Shown here: piece by piece, positions 16,410 to 24,583 of the stretch
Layout: each line of letters opens with the position of its first letter
Numbering within the stretch: position 1 is the stretch's first letter
Source of the DNA: Sphingobacteriales bacterium
GTDB lineage: Bacteria; Bacteroidota; Bacteroidia; Chitinophagales; Chitinophagaceae
DNA: 64,000 bases
Reading direction: 5' to 3'
NCBI GenBank assembly: GCA_004144175.1
Contig: SEFT01000004.1
Coordinates: forward strand, 186,001 to 250,000
Translations under genes and position numbers: made by a program
The notes under the pieces: model-generated
The model's database searches: none
Seen by the model: only the letters and a program-made list of their open reading frames with translations
What the model was told of the DNA's origin: nothing

Positions 16410-17603
16410 ATGGTGAACGCCCAGAATACCCAGCAGGAATACGAAGCATTGTTCAACAATGCGGCCATAGGCATTATCACGGTAAACAAGCAGGGCAATA
16501 TAGTCCTGGCCAATCAGTTTGCACTCCAGCAGTTCGGCTATGCGCTAGACGAGCTGGTAGGGCAAAAGATCGAGATACTGATACCGCAACGCTTCGCGCA
16601 CAAGCACGAAGATCACCGTAACAGATACTACTCTCAAAATCCGCACAGCAGGCCTATGGGTAGCGGTATGGATCTCTTCGCCGTAAAGAAGAATGGTATA
16701 GAGTTTCCGGTAGAGGTAAGCCTGAGCATCTACAACACGGCCGAGGGACAATTCGCTATAGCCTTCATTAGCGATATAACCATACGCAAGCAATCGGAGC
16801 AGGCGCTGGTACAACTGAATGCAGAGCTGGAGCAAAAGGTGAAAGAGCGTACACAATCGCTAACTGAAGCACTTGAGAAAGAAAAAGAGCTGAATGAACT
16901 GAAGTCAAGATTCGTATCAATGGCTTCTCATGAGTTCCGCACACCGCTCAGTACTATTTTGTCATCAGCCTACCTGGTAGCCAAGTACACGCAAACAGAG
17001 GAGCAGCCAAAACGTGATAAGCACATACAGCGCATCGTGTCGTCTGTCAATATGCTGAATGATATACTCAATGATTTCCTGTCGGTAGGTAAGATAGAAG
17101 AGGGACGCATACAGGTGCGTTATTCCAGCTTTGTTATCACCGAGTTTTTAAAAGGTGTTATATCAGAACTACAGCCGATATTCAAGGCCGGGCAAACAAT
17201 GGACTATATGCACGCCGGTGCCGACACGATAAAGCTAGACCCCGCATTGCTGAAGCATATTGTGATGAACCTGCTGAGCAATGCGATTAAGTTCTCGCCG
17301 GAGCAGTCGGCTATTAAAGTGACAACAGCGGTAGAAGGTGACGAATTGCTGCTTTCGGTACGCGACCAGGGGCTGGGTATATCTCAGGAAGATCAGGAGC
17401 ATTTATTCGAGCGTTTCTTCAGGGGAGCGAATGTGACCAACATACAAGGCACGGGCCTTGGACTACATATTGTAGGTAAGTATACAGAGCTGATGAACGG
17501 CCACATAGCCTGCAACAGCGTACTCGAAGAAGGTACTGAATTTATTATTAGGTTTAAGCTACAAAACACGAACGATGAAGACAGTTCTGCTTATAGAAGA
17601 TAA
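16410..17603 (+). CDS. Soluble PAS-domain sensor histidine kinase
   Basis: A 397-residue cytoplasmic kinase without membrane helices. A PAS domain at residues 8-125 resembles the FixL type; it keeps HKHEDHRNRY near 64-73, where FixL has its heme-binding HEHDGYLQRY, but lacks FixL's distal Arg (Met here). A coiled coil leads to HisKA with SHEFRTPL (His 174), and the ATPase domain shows NLLSNAIKFS and GTGLGLHIVG. It overlaps the next gene by 29 bases, so the two form an operon. Heme or oxygen sensing is possible but unproven; many PAS domains of this type bind no heme. Confidence 0.9.
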   Translation: MVNAQNTQQEYEALFNNAAIGIITVNKQGNIVLANQFALQQFGYALDELVGQKIEILIPQRFAHKHEDHRNRYYSQNPHSRPMGSGMDLFAVKKNGIEFPVEVSLSIYNTAEGQFAIAFISDITIRKQSEQALVQLNAELEQKVKERTQSLTEALEKEKELNELKSRFVSMASHEFRTPLSTILSSAYLVAKYTQTEEQPKRDKHIQRIVSSVNMLNDILNDFLSVGKIEEGRIQVRYSSFVITEFLKGVISELQPIFKAGQTMDYMHAGADTIKLDPALLKHIVMNLLSNAIKFSPEQSAIKVTTAVEGDELLLSVRDQGLGISQEDQEHLFERFFRGANVTNIQGTGLGLHIVGKYTELMNGHIACNSVLEEGTEFIIRFKLQNTNDEDSSAYRR

Positions 17604-18633
17604 TACGGACATCAGGGAGAATATGGCCGAGATACTGGAACTGGCCAACTATAAAGTACTGACCGCACCCGATGGTAAAGAAGGTGTGGCAATGGCTGTG
17701 GCAAATGAGCCCGACATCATCGTATGCGATATAATGATGCCGGTACTGGATGGCTACGGTGTGATACATATGCTACAGAAGAATGAGAAGACGCAGAATA
17801 TCCCCTTCATCTTCCTGACGGCAAAGGCAGAACGTACAGAGATACGAAAGGGCATGGAGCTGGGTGCAGACGATTACATTACCAAGCCATTCAACGGAAC
17901 GGAATTGCTCAATGCCATTGAAAGCAGGTTGAGAAAGTCGGCCTTTGTAAAACAGCCTATCAGCCCCGACATCAAGGGTTTTGACAGTCTGATAACTACG
18001 GTTAGTGGTGATGTAGTGCTGGAGCGCCTCAGGCAAGACCGCAGCACCGACGTATATAAGAAGAAACAGATCATCTACCACGAGGGCAACCATGCACTGA
18101 GGCTGTTCTATGTAGAAAAGGGAAAAGTAAAAACCTATAAAGCGAACGATGATGGCAAGGAACTGGTGATAGACCTGTATAGTAAGGGCGATTTCTTCGG
18201 CTATAATGCCCTGCTCGAAGGCACGCCTTATAAAGAAACGGCCGAGGCGCTGGAAGATGCAGAAGTAGCTGCGATACCCAAAGATGAATTCGAGCAGCTC
18301 ATCAACAGCAATAAAGAAGTGATGAAGAAATTTGTGCAACTGCTGGCAAAGAATGTGTCGGAGAAGGAGCAACAGCTGCTGAACCTGGCCTACAACTCGC
18401 TGCGTAAGAAAGTAGCCGATGCATTGGTAGCGATCTATAACAAGTACAACGCTACAGAGTCTTCAGAATTCAGCATTGACATCAGCCGCGAGAACCTGGC
18501 CAATATTGCAGGCACTGCAAAGGAGTCGCTGATAAGAACACTAAGCGACTTCAAAGACGAAAAACTGATAGACATCCGCCAGGGCGAGATCATTGTGAGA
18601 GAGATCAAAAAGCTTCGGTCATTAGCCAACTAG
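17575..18633 (+). CDS. Response regulator with Crp/Fnr-type output (receiver, cNMP-binding fold, HTH)
   Basis: A 352-residue fusion. Residues 1-125 form a receiver with phosphorylated Asp 52 (IIVCDIMMP) and Lys in FLTAKAER. Residues about 155-255 are a cyclic-nucleotide-binding fold (IIYHEGNHALRLFYVEKG, GDFFGYNALLEG). Residues about 280-345 are a Crp-type helix-turn-helix, with recognition helix GTAKESLIRTL that keeps the Glu and Arg which contact TGA half-sites in Crp/Fnr proteins. No Cys cluster for an iron-sulfur centre is seen. Phosphorylation by the upstream kinase should control it. Its stop codon shares CTAG with the converging gene. Confidence 0.93.
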   Translation: MKTVLLIEDNTDIRENMAEILELANYKVLTAPDGKEGVAMAVANEPDIIVCDIMMPVLDGYGVIHMLQKNEKTQNIPFIFLTAKAERTEIRKGMELGADDYITKPFNGTELLNAIESRLRKSAFVKQPISPDIKGFDSLITTVSGDVVLERLRQDRSTDVYKKKQIIYHEGNHALRLFYVEKGKVKTYKANDDGKELVIDLYSKGDFFGYNALLEGTPYKETAEALEDAEVAAIPKDEFEQLINSNKEVMKKFVQLLAKNVSEKEQQLLNLAYNSLRKKVADALVAIYNKYNATESSEFSIDISRENLANIAGTAKESLIRTLSDFKDEKLIDIRQGEIIVREIKKLRSLAN

Positions 18634-19067
18634 GCCGATGCGGGTAGCAACACACCAAAAACATATTCATTGAAATCGGACTTCAGGCGGCTGAATTCTG
18701 TTTCCATCTTTTCCATATCACGGCGCAGGTGCTCTTCTTTCTGAAGTGCCTGTTTTGTTGTACGCTCATCCTGTAGGTCCACTTTCGCAGCCAGTTCTAT
18801 CATGTCATGGCGCAACAAAGACAGCACCGCATCCTTATCGATAAATTTATTGTGGAAGTATTCTATTTTATCCAGGTAATCGCTATGCACATCGTACTGT
18901 AGCAGGTCGGCCACTCTGTTTTTCAGGTATATATTCTCCTGTTGCAGATAGTCGAGGGTGCGCAGCCATGTGTTCACTTCGTGTCCATATTGCTGCGCAC
19001 GCGCATCTTCCGTTATTGCATTATATCGTTTTACAAGGCCCACCGGTTGCTGCTTCAGTTTTTTCAA
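18630..19067 (-). CDS. Hypothetical coiled-coil protein
   Basis: A 145-residue, charged, all-helical protein with no membrane segment. Heptad-like spacing is clear at about residues 40-60 and 95-135 (QKEEHLRRDMEKMETEFSRLK). It ends VFGVLLPASA. The start is a TTG at 19067, because no in-frame ATG occurs before about residue 80; the true start is therefore uncertain. It converges on the Crp-type regulator with stop codons sharing CTAG. I do not recognise the family. Confidence 0.7.
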   Translation of the reverse strand: MKKLKQQPVGLVKRYNAITEDARAQQYGHEVNTWLRTLDYLQQENIYLKNRVADLLQYDVHSDYLDKIEYFHNKFIDKDAVLSLLRHDMIELAAKVDLQDERTTKQALQKEEHLRRDMEKMETEFSRLKSDFNEYVFGVLLPASA

Positions 19068-19132
19068 AATTAAGGCAACACACCAAACCAGTTAATGACA
19101 CCCGGCATCTTAAAAAATGATCTTCGTCACCC

Positions 19133-20542
19133 CTATATTCCTAGGCCAAATTCCTGGTGCATATCGGGTATCTCCACGTCCGAATAGCCCTTGCGTATCA
19201 GGCGCTGCCTGAAGGCTTGCTGCACATCGTACTCGCCATGTACCAGGTATATCTTCTGCACTCGCTTCTTGTCCTGGCAAGCCAGCCATTGCGACATGTC
19301 TTCATAGTCGCCATGGGCGCTCAGTGTATCGATGGATGCCACTTCGGCCTTTACATCGTATGAATGGCCAAAGATACGTACCTCGCTTGCACCTTCTTTC
19401 AGCTTACCACCCAGCGAGTGCGGTTCGCAATAGCCCGTAAAGAGTATGGTATTTTTTGGGTCGGAGATATTATGTGCAATATGGTGTTTGATCCTGCCTG
19501 CTTCGGCCATGCCCGATGCCGATACGATGACGCATGGCTGGGTGCTTTCATTGAGCGCCATAGAGTCTTCAACCCCTTCGGTAAACTTCAGGCCTTTAAA
19601 GTCAAACACATCTTCGTCTCGTTCCAGCATCTTCTGCACGTCTTTATTAAAGTCGCCCACATAGCTTTTCACCATCTGGGTGATCTTGGTCGATAGCGGA
19701 CTGTCTACAAAATAGTCGACCTTTGGCAGACGGTTTTCCAATTCCAGCCTGTTCAGCAGGTATAGTATCTCCTGCGTACGGCCCAGGCTAAAGGCCGGCA
19801 CTATGAGCTTACCTTTCTTCCGCAGGCAGGTCTCTTCTATCCATTCTGCAAACTTATCTATGGCCGTTGTTTGCAGGTCGTGCAGCTTATCGCCATAGGT
19901 CGATTCCATAATGATAAAATCTGCCTGCGGGAAAACCTCGGGTGAACGCAACAGCAGATCGCCATAGCGGCCTATATCGCCACTGAACGTAAGCGCTATT
20001 TTTTTATCCTTTTCTTTCAGGCGCAGGTTTATCGCAGCGCTGCCTACAATATGGCCGCAATCGGTAAAGGTCACATCTATATCCTCGTCTATCCTGTGTG
20101 TTTGTCCGTAAGGCACAATCTCCAGCAGCGGAAAAACATCTTGCGCATCCTCAACCGTGTACAGCGGCTCTATCAGGTCGTTGCGGCCTTCCTTCTCTCT
20201 TCTCTTATTGGCAAACCGTATATCGGCTTCCTGTATATATGCCGAGTCCAGCAGCAGTATCCTTACCAGGTCGGCAGTGCCGGGGGTGCAGTATATTCTA
20301 CCTTTGTAGCCATCCTTTACCAGCTTTGGCAGCAGGCCCGAATGGTCGATATGGGCATGAGATAATACTACATGCGTTATTTCCATCGGGTCGAAGCCCC
20401 AGTTACTGTTCAGCCTCACCGTATCCTTGCCCATCCCCTGGAACATACCGCAGTCGAGCAGCAGCTTCTTTCCGTTTTTAAAGTGTATAATGTGTTTGGA
20501 GCCTGTAACAGTGCGCGCCGCGCCGTGGAAAGATATCTTCAT
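19133..20542 (-). CDS. MBL-fold beta-CASP ribonuclease-like metallohydrolase
   Basis: A 469-residue metallo-beta-lactamase protein of the CPSF-73/YsfI-like beta-CASP group, which cleaves RNA. It carries HAHIDHSGLLPKL with the zinc-binding HxHxDH at about residues 62-67, the Asp motif FSGDIGRYGD, MESTYGDKLHD at the start of the CASP insert, and VSASGMAEAGRIKHH near 345, plus the C-terminal SAHGDYEDM and HGEYDVQQAFRQRL. Length and motif order are complete. It stands alone with an unrelated gene on each side. Confidence 0.92.
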   Translation of the reverse strand: MKISFHGAARTVTGSKHIIHFKNGKKLLLDCGMFQGMGKDTVRLNSNWGFDPMEITHVVLSHAHIDHSGLLPKLVKDGYKGRIYCTPGTADLVRILLLDSAYIQEADIRFANKRREKEGRNDLIEPLYTVEDAQDVFPLLEIVPYGQTHRIDEDIDVTFTDCGHIVGSAAINLRLKEKDKKIALTFSGDIGRYGDLLLRSPEVFPQADFIIMESTYGDKLHDLQTTAIDKFAEWIEETCLRKKGKLIVPAFSLGRTQEILYLLNRLELENRLPKVDYFVDSPLSTKITQMVKSYVGDFNKDVQKMLERDEDVFDFKGLKFTEGVEDSMALNESTQPCVIVSASGMAEAGRIKHHIAHNISDPKNTILFTGYCEPHSLGGKLKEGASEVRIFGHSYDVKAEVASIDTLSAHGDYEDMSQWLACQDKKRVQKIYLVHGEYDVQQAFRQRLIRKGYSDVEIPDMHQEFGLGI

Positions 20543-20685
20543 ATGAGTTGAAAAGCTTTAAGGATAAAAACCTGTTGTAAATATAGAAGATAAAAAATGT
20601 CTGCCATCACTCGCGCATTAGCGGGTTTCAACTTTAACAACAATTGAGTAGCCCTGTCCTATATTCTAAATATCTTGCAAGTCAC

Positions 20686-21966
20686 ATGAAAGATAAGTTC
20701 GCGAAATATAGCCTGCTGGTTTTGCTTACTATATGTTTGCACCATAGCCATGCATGGGCACAGCTTGCACAGCCCAGGGCCACACGCATATTACTGGTGC
20801 TGGATGCATCTTCCAGCATGTCGCAGGATTGGAAGAACAGCACCAAGTACAAAGATGCTGCAGCCTTCATATTACGCCTGATGGATGAAGCGTATAAATA
20901 CGATAGTACCATCGAATTTGCCATGCGGGTATATGGGCACCAGTACCCCGCGCGCTACCGGCAGTGCTACGATAGCAAGCATGAAGTACAGTTCAGCCGC
21001 GACAACAAGCAGCAGATGATGATGCGGCTGGAAAACATACAGCCCAAGGGAGTAGCGTCTGTAGCTTATTCAGTAAAGGAGTCGATACAGAACATCAACT
21101 TTAAAGACCGGTATGAATACATCCTGGTAACCATCACCGATGGCGGAGAAAGCTGTGAAGGCAACTTCTGCGAATCGCTGGAAGCCCTGAAGAAGTATGC
21201 ACCCGTAACCACCCACGTACTGCACCTTGCCGACGTAAAGGAAACACGCCTGAGCTGCGCCGATTACTACTATCTGGCCAACGATGCATCGATAGAGCAG
21301 CACGCCATAGAGAATATACTACAGAAGTATAAAACACCGCGCGGACAGGCACAGCCCGTGCCTACTATGGAGCGACTCGCACCAACGCCCGGCAGACCGC
21401 AAATACAACCGCAACCGCAATCACAAACAACACCACCTGTACCTAAGCAGGAAGTAGCAATACCTAAACCCAAGCCCGAGCCTCCGGTGATCAAAACAGC
21501 ACCTCTGGCGGAACCTAAGCCGCAACCAGCTACACCTGCAACAGTTCCGGCTACTACGCAGCCCCTAATAACAAAACCTGAACCCGCACCGGTATCTATA
21601 TTGGCGCCAATACCCGCTACGACGCCTGTACCAACGCCTGCATCACCAGCAACTGAGACAGAACCTATTGACGAGGAACCACAACCTGAGATGCTAATGA
21701 CGTCACCCGCCGACGATGTATTGGGCTATGGGGTACTATCCCTCACCGGCCTCGATAGCGCCGAGGTGAAAGACCTACAGATAGAAGACCGCGGACGATA
21801 CGCTCATTATGACCGCTATAATGCCAGCATGCAGCCGCAAGGCCCTAAGATGGTACATAAGCTAAAGCCAGGCAACTACAAGCTGCTATACCGCAAAGGA
21901 GTCGACCAGGTATGGCATAAGTTCTTCACCATAAAGGATGGTCAAATAACAGATGTGAAGCTGTAG
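20686..21966 (+). CDS. Secreted VWA-domain protein with Pro-rich linker
   Basis: A 426-residue exported protein. A signal peptide (MKDKFAKYSLLVLLTICLHH, cleaved near AWAQ) is followed by a von Willebrand factor A domain at about residues 30-215. Its metal-ion adhesion site is visible: LVLDASSSMS and TITDGGESC. A long Pro/Lys/Thr-rich linker (about 220-345) leads to a small C-terminal beta domain. An ATG at 20686 is chosen because a TTG 14 codons upstream would extend past the signal peptide. It is probably periplasmic or surface-exposed; its partner is unknown. Confidence 0.85.
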   Translation: MKDKFAKYSLLVLLTICLHHSHAWAQLAQPRATRILLVLDASSSMSQDWKNSTKYKDAAAFILRLMDEAYKYDSTIEFAMRVYGHQYPARYRQCYDSKHEVQFSRDNKQQMMMRLENIQPKGVASVAYSVKESIQNINFKDRYEYILVTITDGGESCEGNFCESLEALKKYAPVTTHVLHLADVKETRLSCADYYYLANDASIEQHAIENILQKYKTPRGQAQPVPTMERLAPTPGRPQIQPQPQSQTTPPVPKQEVAIPKPKPEPPVIKTAPLAEPKPQPATPATVPATTQPLITKPEPAPVSILAPIPATTPVPTPASPATETEPIDEEPQPEMLMTSPADDVLGYGVLSLTGLDSAEVKDLQIEDRGRYAHYDRYNASMQPQGPKMVHKLKPGNYKLLYRKGVDQVWHKFFTIKDGQITDVKL

Positions 21967-21981
21967 ATAGAAACAGTAGTT

Positions 21982-23085
21982 CTATTCTGCCCATTCGCTG
22001 TATTCTTCCAATACTGTATCATTCATATACTCTAATCTTTTCTCATTCGACAACTCTTCTACCGATGAATATGATATGAAAGAACAGCTTTCGGAAAGAG
22101 GTCCTTTGTCAAGTAAGGTAAATACCGGCCTCGATATTTCTTGTAACACTTTATCTTTTCTTTCCACAGGCGCCACAATGTGCGCATTAATATTGAGATT
22201 AGGCTGTAAGGCCATTAAGTCAGCCATTCTCAGTATACCAGAATATATAGACGTAGTATGCTCTACTTTAAAAGCTCTTACAATAGAACGTCCGCGTATC
22301 CATAAGACATCTATATTTTCAATTGTTTTCAATGTAGCATCATCATAATTTAAAGGCAGCAGCTCTAAAAGAGATTCGGCCCTTGGGTGCCACACTTCAA
22401 TGACTCGCTGTCTGTCAGACCGTGGTATCCATATCTTAAGATTCATCCTTTCTCCAATTTCAGCTAGTAATGCCTGGATTTTGATCGAATCCCGATGATT
22501 AATCTGTATATCAATTTTAGTACCGACTTGAGTATCGTCTTTTTCAGGTATTGATACCGCTACTTGTTTGTTTTCACTTGTCCGAACAGTCGGCGACTTC
22601 AGTTTCCTTTCATCCGATTCCGATAGCGCATATATAGTCCCATTTTCCTTCTGTCGTAACAGCAATCTTTCGATAAGTGCACCATCTGCATCTTCAATTC
22701 TACGCAAGCTGCTCCTTACCATTATAGTCCAACCAGTGTGCCCCTTCTGAAATGCTTTGGTAAATGAAAGGCCGTTCCACACTTCATCGGTATCGATAGG
22801 TAAAGATAAATCCAATGGCAGCCAAACTTTTGAATCGATATTAAACCGAAGAATGTACGGATCAACAATGGGAGAAAAAAGAGGTGTTCTGTCTAGTTTA
22901 TATCCACCTTTCACTTCCAATAATCCGACCCATCTAGACAGCTTGGTCACATAGCAAATTAGCTTATCACCAGGTTTAATATTGGCTATCCCCTTTTGAT
23001 TTTCCTTGAATCCTGAAACTGTACGGCTTGACTCGCTATATGCTTTATATGTGTCCGGAGAAAAAATGTTAATGTAGTATGCCAT
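21982..23085 (-). CDS. EVE-like domain fused to PD-(D/E)XK-like nuclease domain
   Basis: A 367-residue protein. Residues 1-145 resemble an EVE (PUA-like) domain, which reads modified bases: AYYINIFSPDTY, then GIANIKPGDKLICYVTKLSRWVG. A linker follows, then a C-terminal domain from about 195 with HRDSIKIQALLAEIGERM, IDVLW at 258-262 and FKVEHTTSIYSGILRMADL at 272-290. The D259...E275 pattern is typical of predicted restriction-type nucleases, though most relatives read FEVE and this has FKVE. The gene is AT-richer than its neighbours and near tRNA-Val, consistent with transfer. Modification-dependent restriction is inferred. Confidence 0.75.
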   Translation of the reverse strand: MAYYINIFSPDTYKAYSESSRTVSGFKENQKGIANIKPGDKLICYVTKLSRWVGLLEVKGGYKLDRTPLFSPIVDPYILRFNIDSKVWLPLDLSLPIDTDEVWNGLSFTKAFQKGHTGWTIMVRSSLRRIEDADGALIERLLLRQKENGTIYALSESDERKLKSPTVRTSENKQVAVSIPEKDDTQVGTKIDIQINHRDSIKIQALLAEIGERMNLKIWIPRSDRQRVIEVWHPRAESLLELLPLNYDDATLKTIENIDVLWIRGRSIVRAFKVEHTTSIYSGILRMADLMALQPNLNINAHIVAPVERKDKVLQEISRPVFTLLDKGPLSESCSFISYSSVEELSNEKRLEYMNDTVLEEYSEWAE

Positions 23086-23430
23086 GTTATGAAGGTAGCA
23101 TACTAATATAAATGGAATATTCTAATGAATGCAGAAATATAGGTGGTTAAGATTGAAAATGAATTTTGCGTGTTGAATCAATCCGCTTCTCTGATTATGT
23201 ATGGGCTTGAACAGCTGGCCTTTCACTTGTAGTCCAGTACATCCCGTATCAACTATGAATAAAACTTTTTAGCTAGCCACTGTACTAATGGCATAGACGA
23301 AGGAAATAGTGATAATTGTAAAAAAGTTAGAGTACCTTTTAGTTTAGATTAGCCAACATCTATGCCTAATCCCACAACTCTTCAACTTGATCCAATGAAT
23401 CTCTCCTGATTCTTAATCAGCTCTGGTAAA
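23086..23430. other. AT-rich intergenic stretch, no gene seen
   Basis: About 345 bases between the EVE-nuclease gene and the tRNA-Val terminator. No open frame with protein-like composition, no repeat copy and no direct repeat of the tRNA 3' end was found. It is AT-rich like the nuclease gene. Confidence 0.6.
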
Positions 23431-23435
23431 ACAAA

Positions 23436-23465
23436 AAGGGTTTCAAACTTACGCTTGAAACCCTT
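23436..23465 (-). terminator. Intrinsic terminator of tRNA-Val
   Basis: A perfect 11-bp stem (23436-23446 with 23455-23465) followed on the minus strand by TTTTTGTTTT, directly downstream of tRNA-Val. Confidence 0.85.
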
Positions 23466-23473
23466 GATTTTGT

Positions 23474-23551
23474 TGGTGGAAGCACACGGGTTCGAACCGC
23501 GGACCCTCTGCTTGTAAGGCAGATGCTCTGAACCAGCTGAGCTATGCTTCC
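23474..23551 (-). tRNA. tRNA-Val (TAC)
   Basis: The minus strand folds into a full cloverleaf: acceptor GGAAGCA with TGCTTCC, anticodon stem TCTGC with GCAGA around loop CTTACAA (anticodon TAC), T-loop TTCGAAC. The 3' CCA is encoded. It stands alone with its own promoter and terminator. Confidence 0.97.
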
Positions 23552-23588
23552 ATTCCTTCTTTCGTTACCGTTGTCCCGAAATGGAATG

Positions 23589-23619
23589 CAAAGATAGGGA
23601 CGGTTTTTATTTCTGCAAA
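23589..23619 (-). promoter_or_regulatory. Promoter of tRNA-Val
   Basis: On the minus strand a -33 TTTG (23616-23619) and a -7 TATCTTTG (23589-23596) are separated by exactly 19 bases, the Bacteroidota consensus arrangement. Confidence 0.85.
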
Positions 23620-23758
23620 CCTTTTTTTAAATTTTTTTATCCTTAATCTACCGCATTGCATCAAAACCCTTTACCGGAAAGGGTTGCAGCCTCAGATAAA
23701 AGTTTGTTGCTGCAAATAAACGCATGCCTTCTTATTTTCGCCGCAAATAGTTTGACAC

Positions 23759-24577
23759 ATGCAACAGCAATGGCAGCAAAAAATTGAAGCCGCATACCAG
23801 AACAGAGAATTACTGAAAGAACAGGAATACCAGGATACCGTACGTGCTTTAATAGAGGAAGTAGATAAAGGCAGGCTGCGTGTAGCCATGCCTACCGATA
23901 ATGGCTGGCAGGTGCAGCAGTGGGTAAAACAAGCCATCCTGCTCTACTTTGGTATACAGCCCATGCAAACATGGACCGTTGAGCCTTTTGAGTTTTATGA
24001 TAAGATGCTGCTGAAGAAAGACTATGCAGGCCTGGGCGTACGCGCCGTGCCGCACGCAGTGGCGCGCTATGGCGCTTATGTGGCCCGCAATGTAGTGCTT
24101 ATGCCATCGTACGTAAACATAGGTGCGTATGTAGATGAGGGCACCATGGTAGATACCTGGGCTACAGTAGGCTCTTGCGCACAGATAGGCAAGGGCGTTC
24201 ACTTGAGCGGCGGTGTAGGCATAGGTGGTGTGCTGGAGCCACTACAGGCTTCACCGGTCATCATCGAAGATGGATGCTTCATAGGCTCGCGCTGTATAGT
24301 GGTAGAGGGTGTGGTCGTGGAGAAAGAAGCCGTGCTGGGCGCCAATGTAGTGCTTACCCAAAGCACCAAGATAATAGACGTAAGCGGCGACAAGCCTGTG
24401 GAATACAAAGGCCGCGTACCCGAGCGTAGCGTAGTGATACCGGGCAGCTATACCAAAAAGTTTCCTGCGGGTGAGTACCAGGTAAGCTGCGCGCTCATCA
24501 TAGGCCAGCGCAAGGCCTCTACCGACCTGAAGACAAGCCTCAACGATGCCCTCCGCGATTTTAATGTATCTGTATAA
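23759..24577 (+). CDS. dapD: 2,3,4,5-tetrahydropyridine-2,6-dicarboxylate N-succinyltransferase
   Basis: A 272-residue DapD, which transfers succinyl from succinyl-CoA to tetrahydrodipicolinate in lysine and diaminopimelate synthesis. A helical N-terminal domain precedes a left-handed beta-helix with hexapeptide repeats (about 105-235), including PSYVNIGAYVDEGTMVDTWA and GGVGIGGVLEPLQ. Length and motifs match the family. An mscS gene follows 6 bases after its stop, so the two are probably co-transcribed. Confidence 0.96.
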   Translation: MQQQWQQKIEAAYQNRELLKEQEYQDTVRALIEEVDKGRLRVAMPTDNGWQVQQWVKQAILLYFGIQPMQTWTVEPFEFYDKMLLKKDYAGLGVRAVPHAVARYGAYVARNVVLMPSYVNIGAYVDEGTMVDTWATVGSCAQIGKGVHLSGGVGIGGVLEPLQASPVIIEDGCFIGSRCIVVEGVVVEKEAVLGANVVLTQSTKIIDVSGDKPVEYKGRVPERSVVIPGSYTKKFPAGEYQVSCALIIGQRKASTDLKTSLNDALRDFNVSV

Positions 24578-24583
24578 TACTGC

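Noticed and set aside
19117-19130. Fourth Crp/Fnr-like site, ATGATCTTCGTCAC
   Set aside because: One outer base breaks the dyad and the only -7-like box overlaps the presumed start codon, so the link to a promoter is weak.
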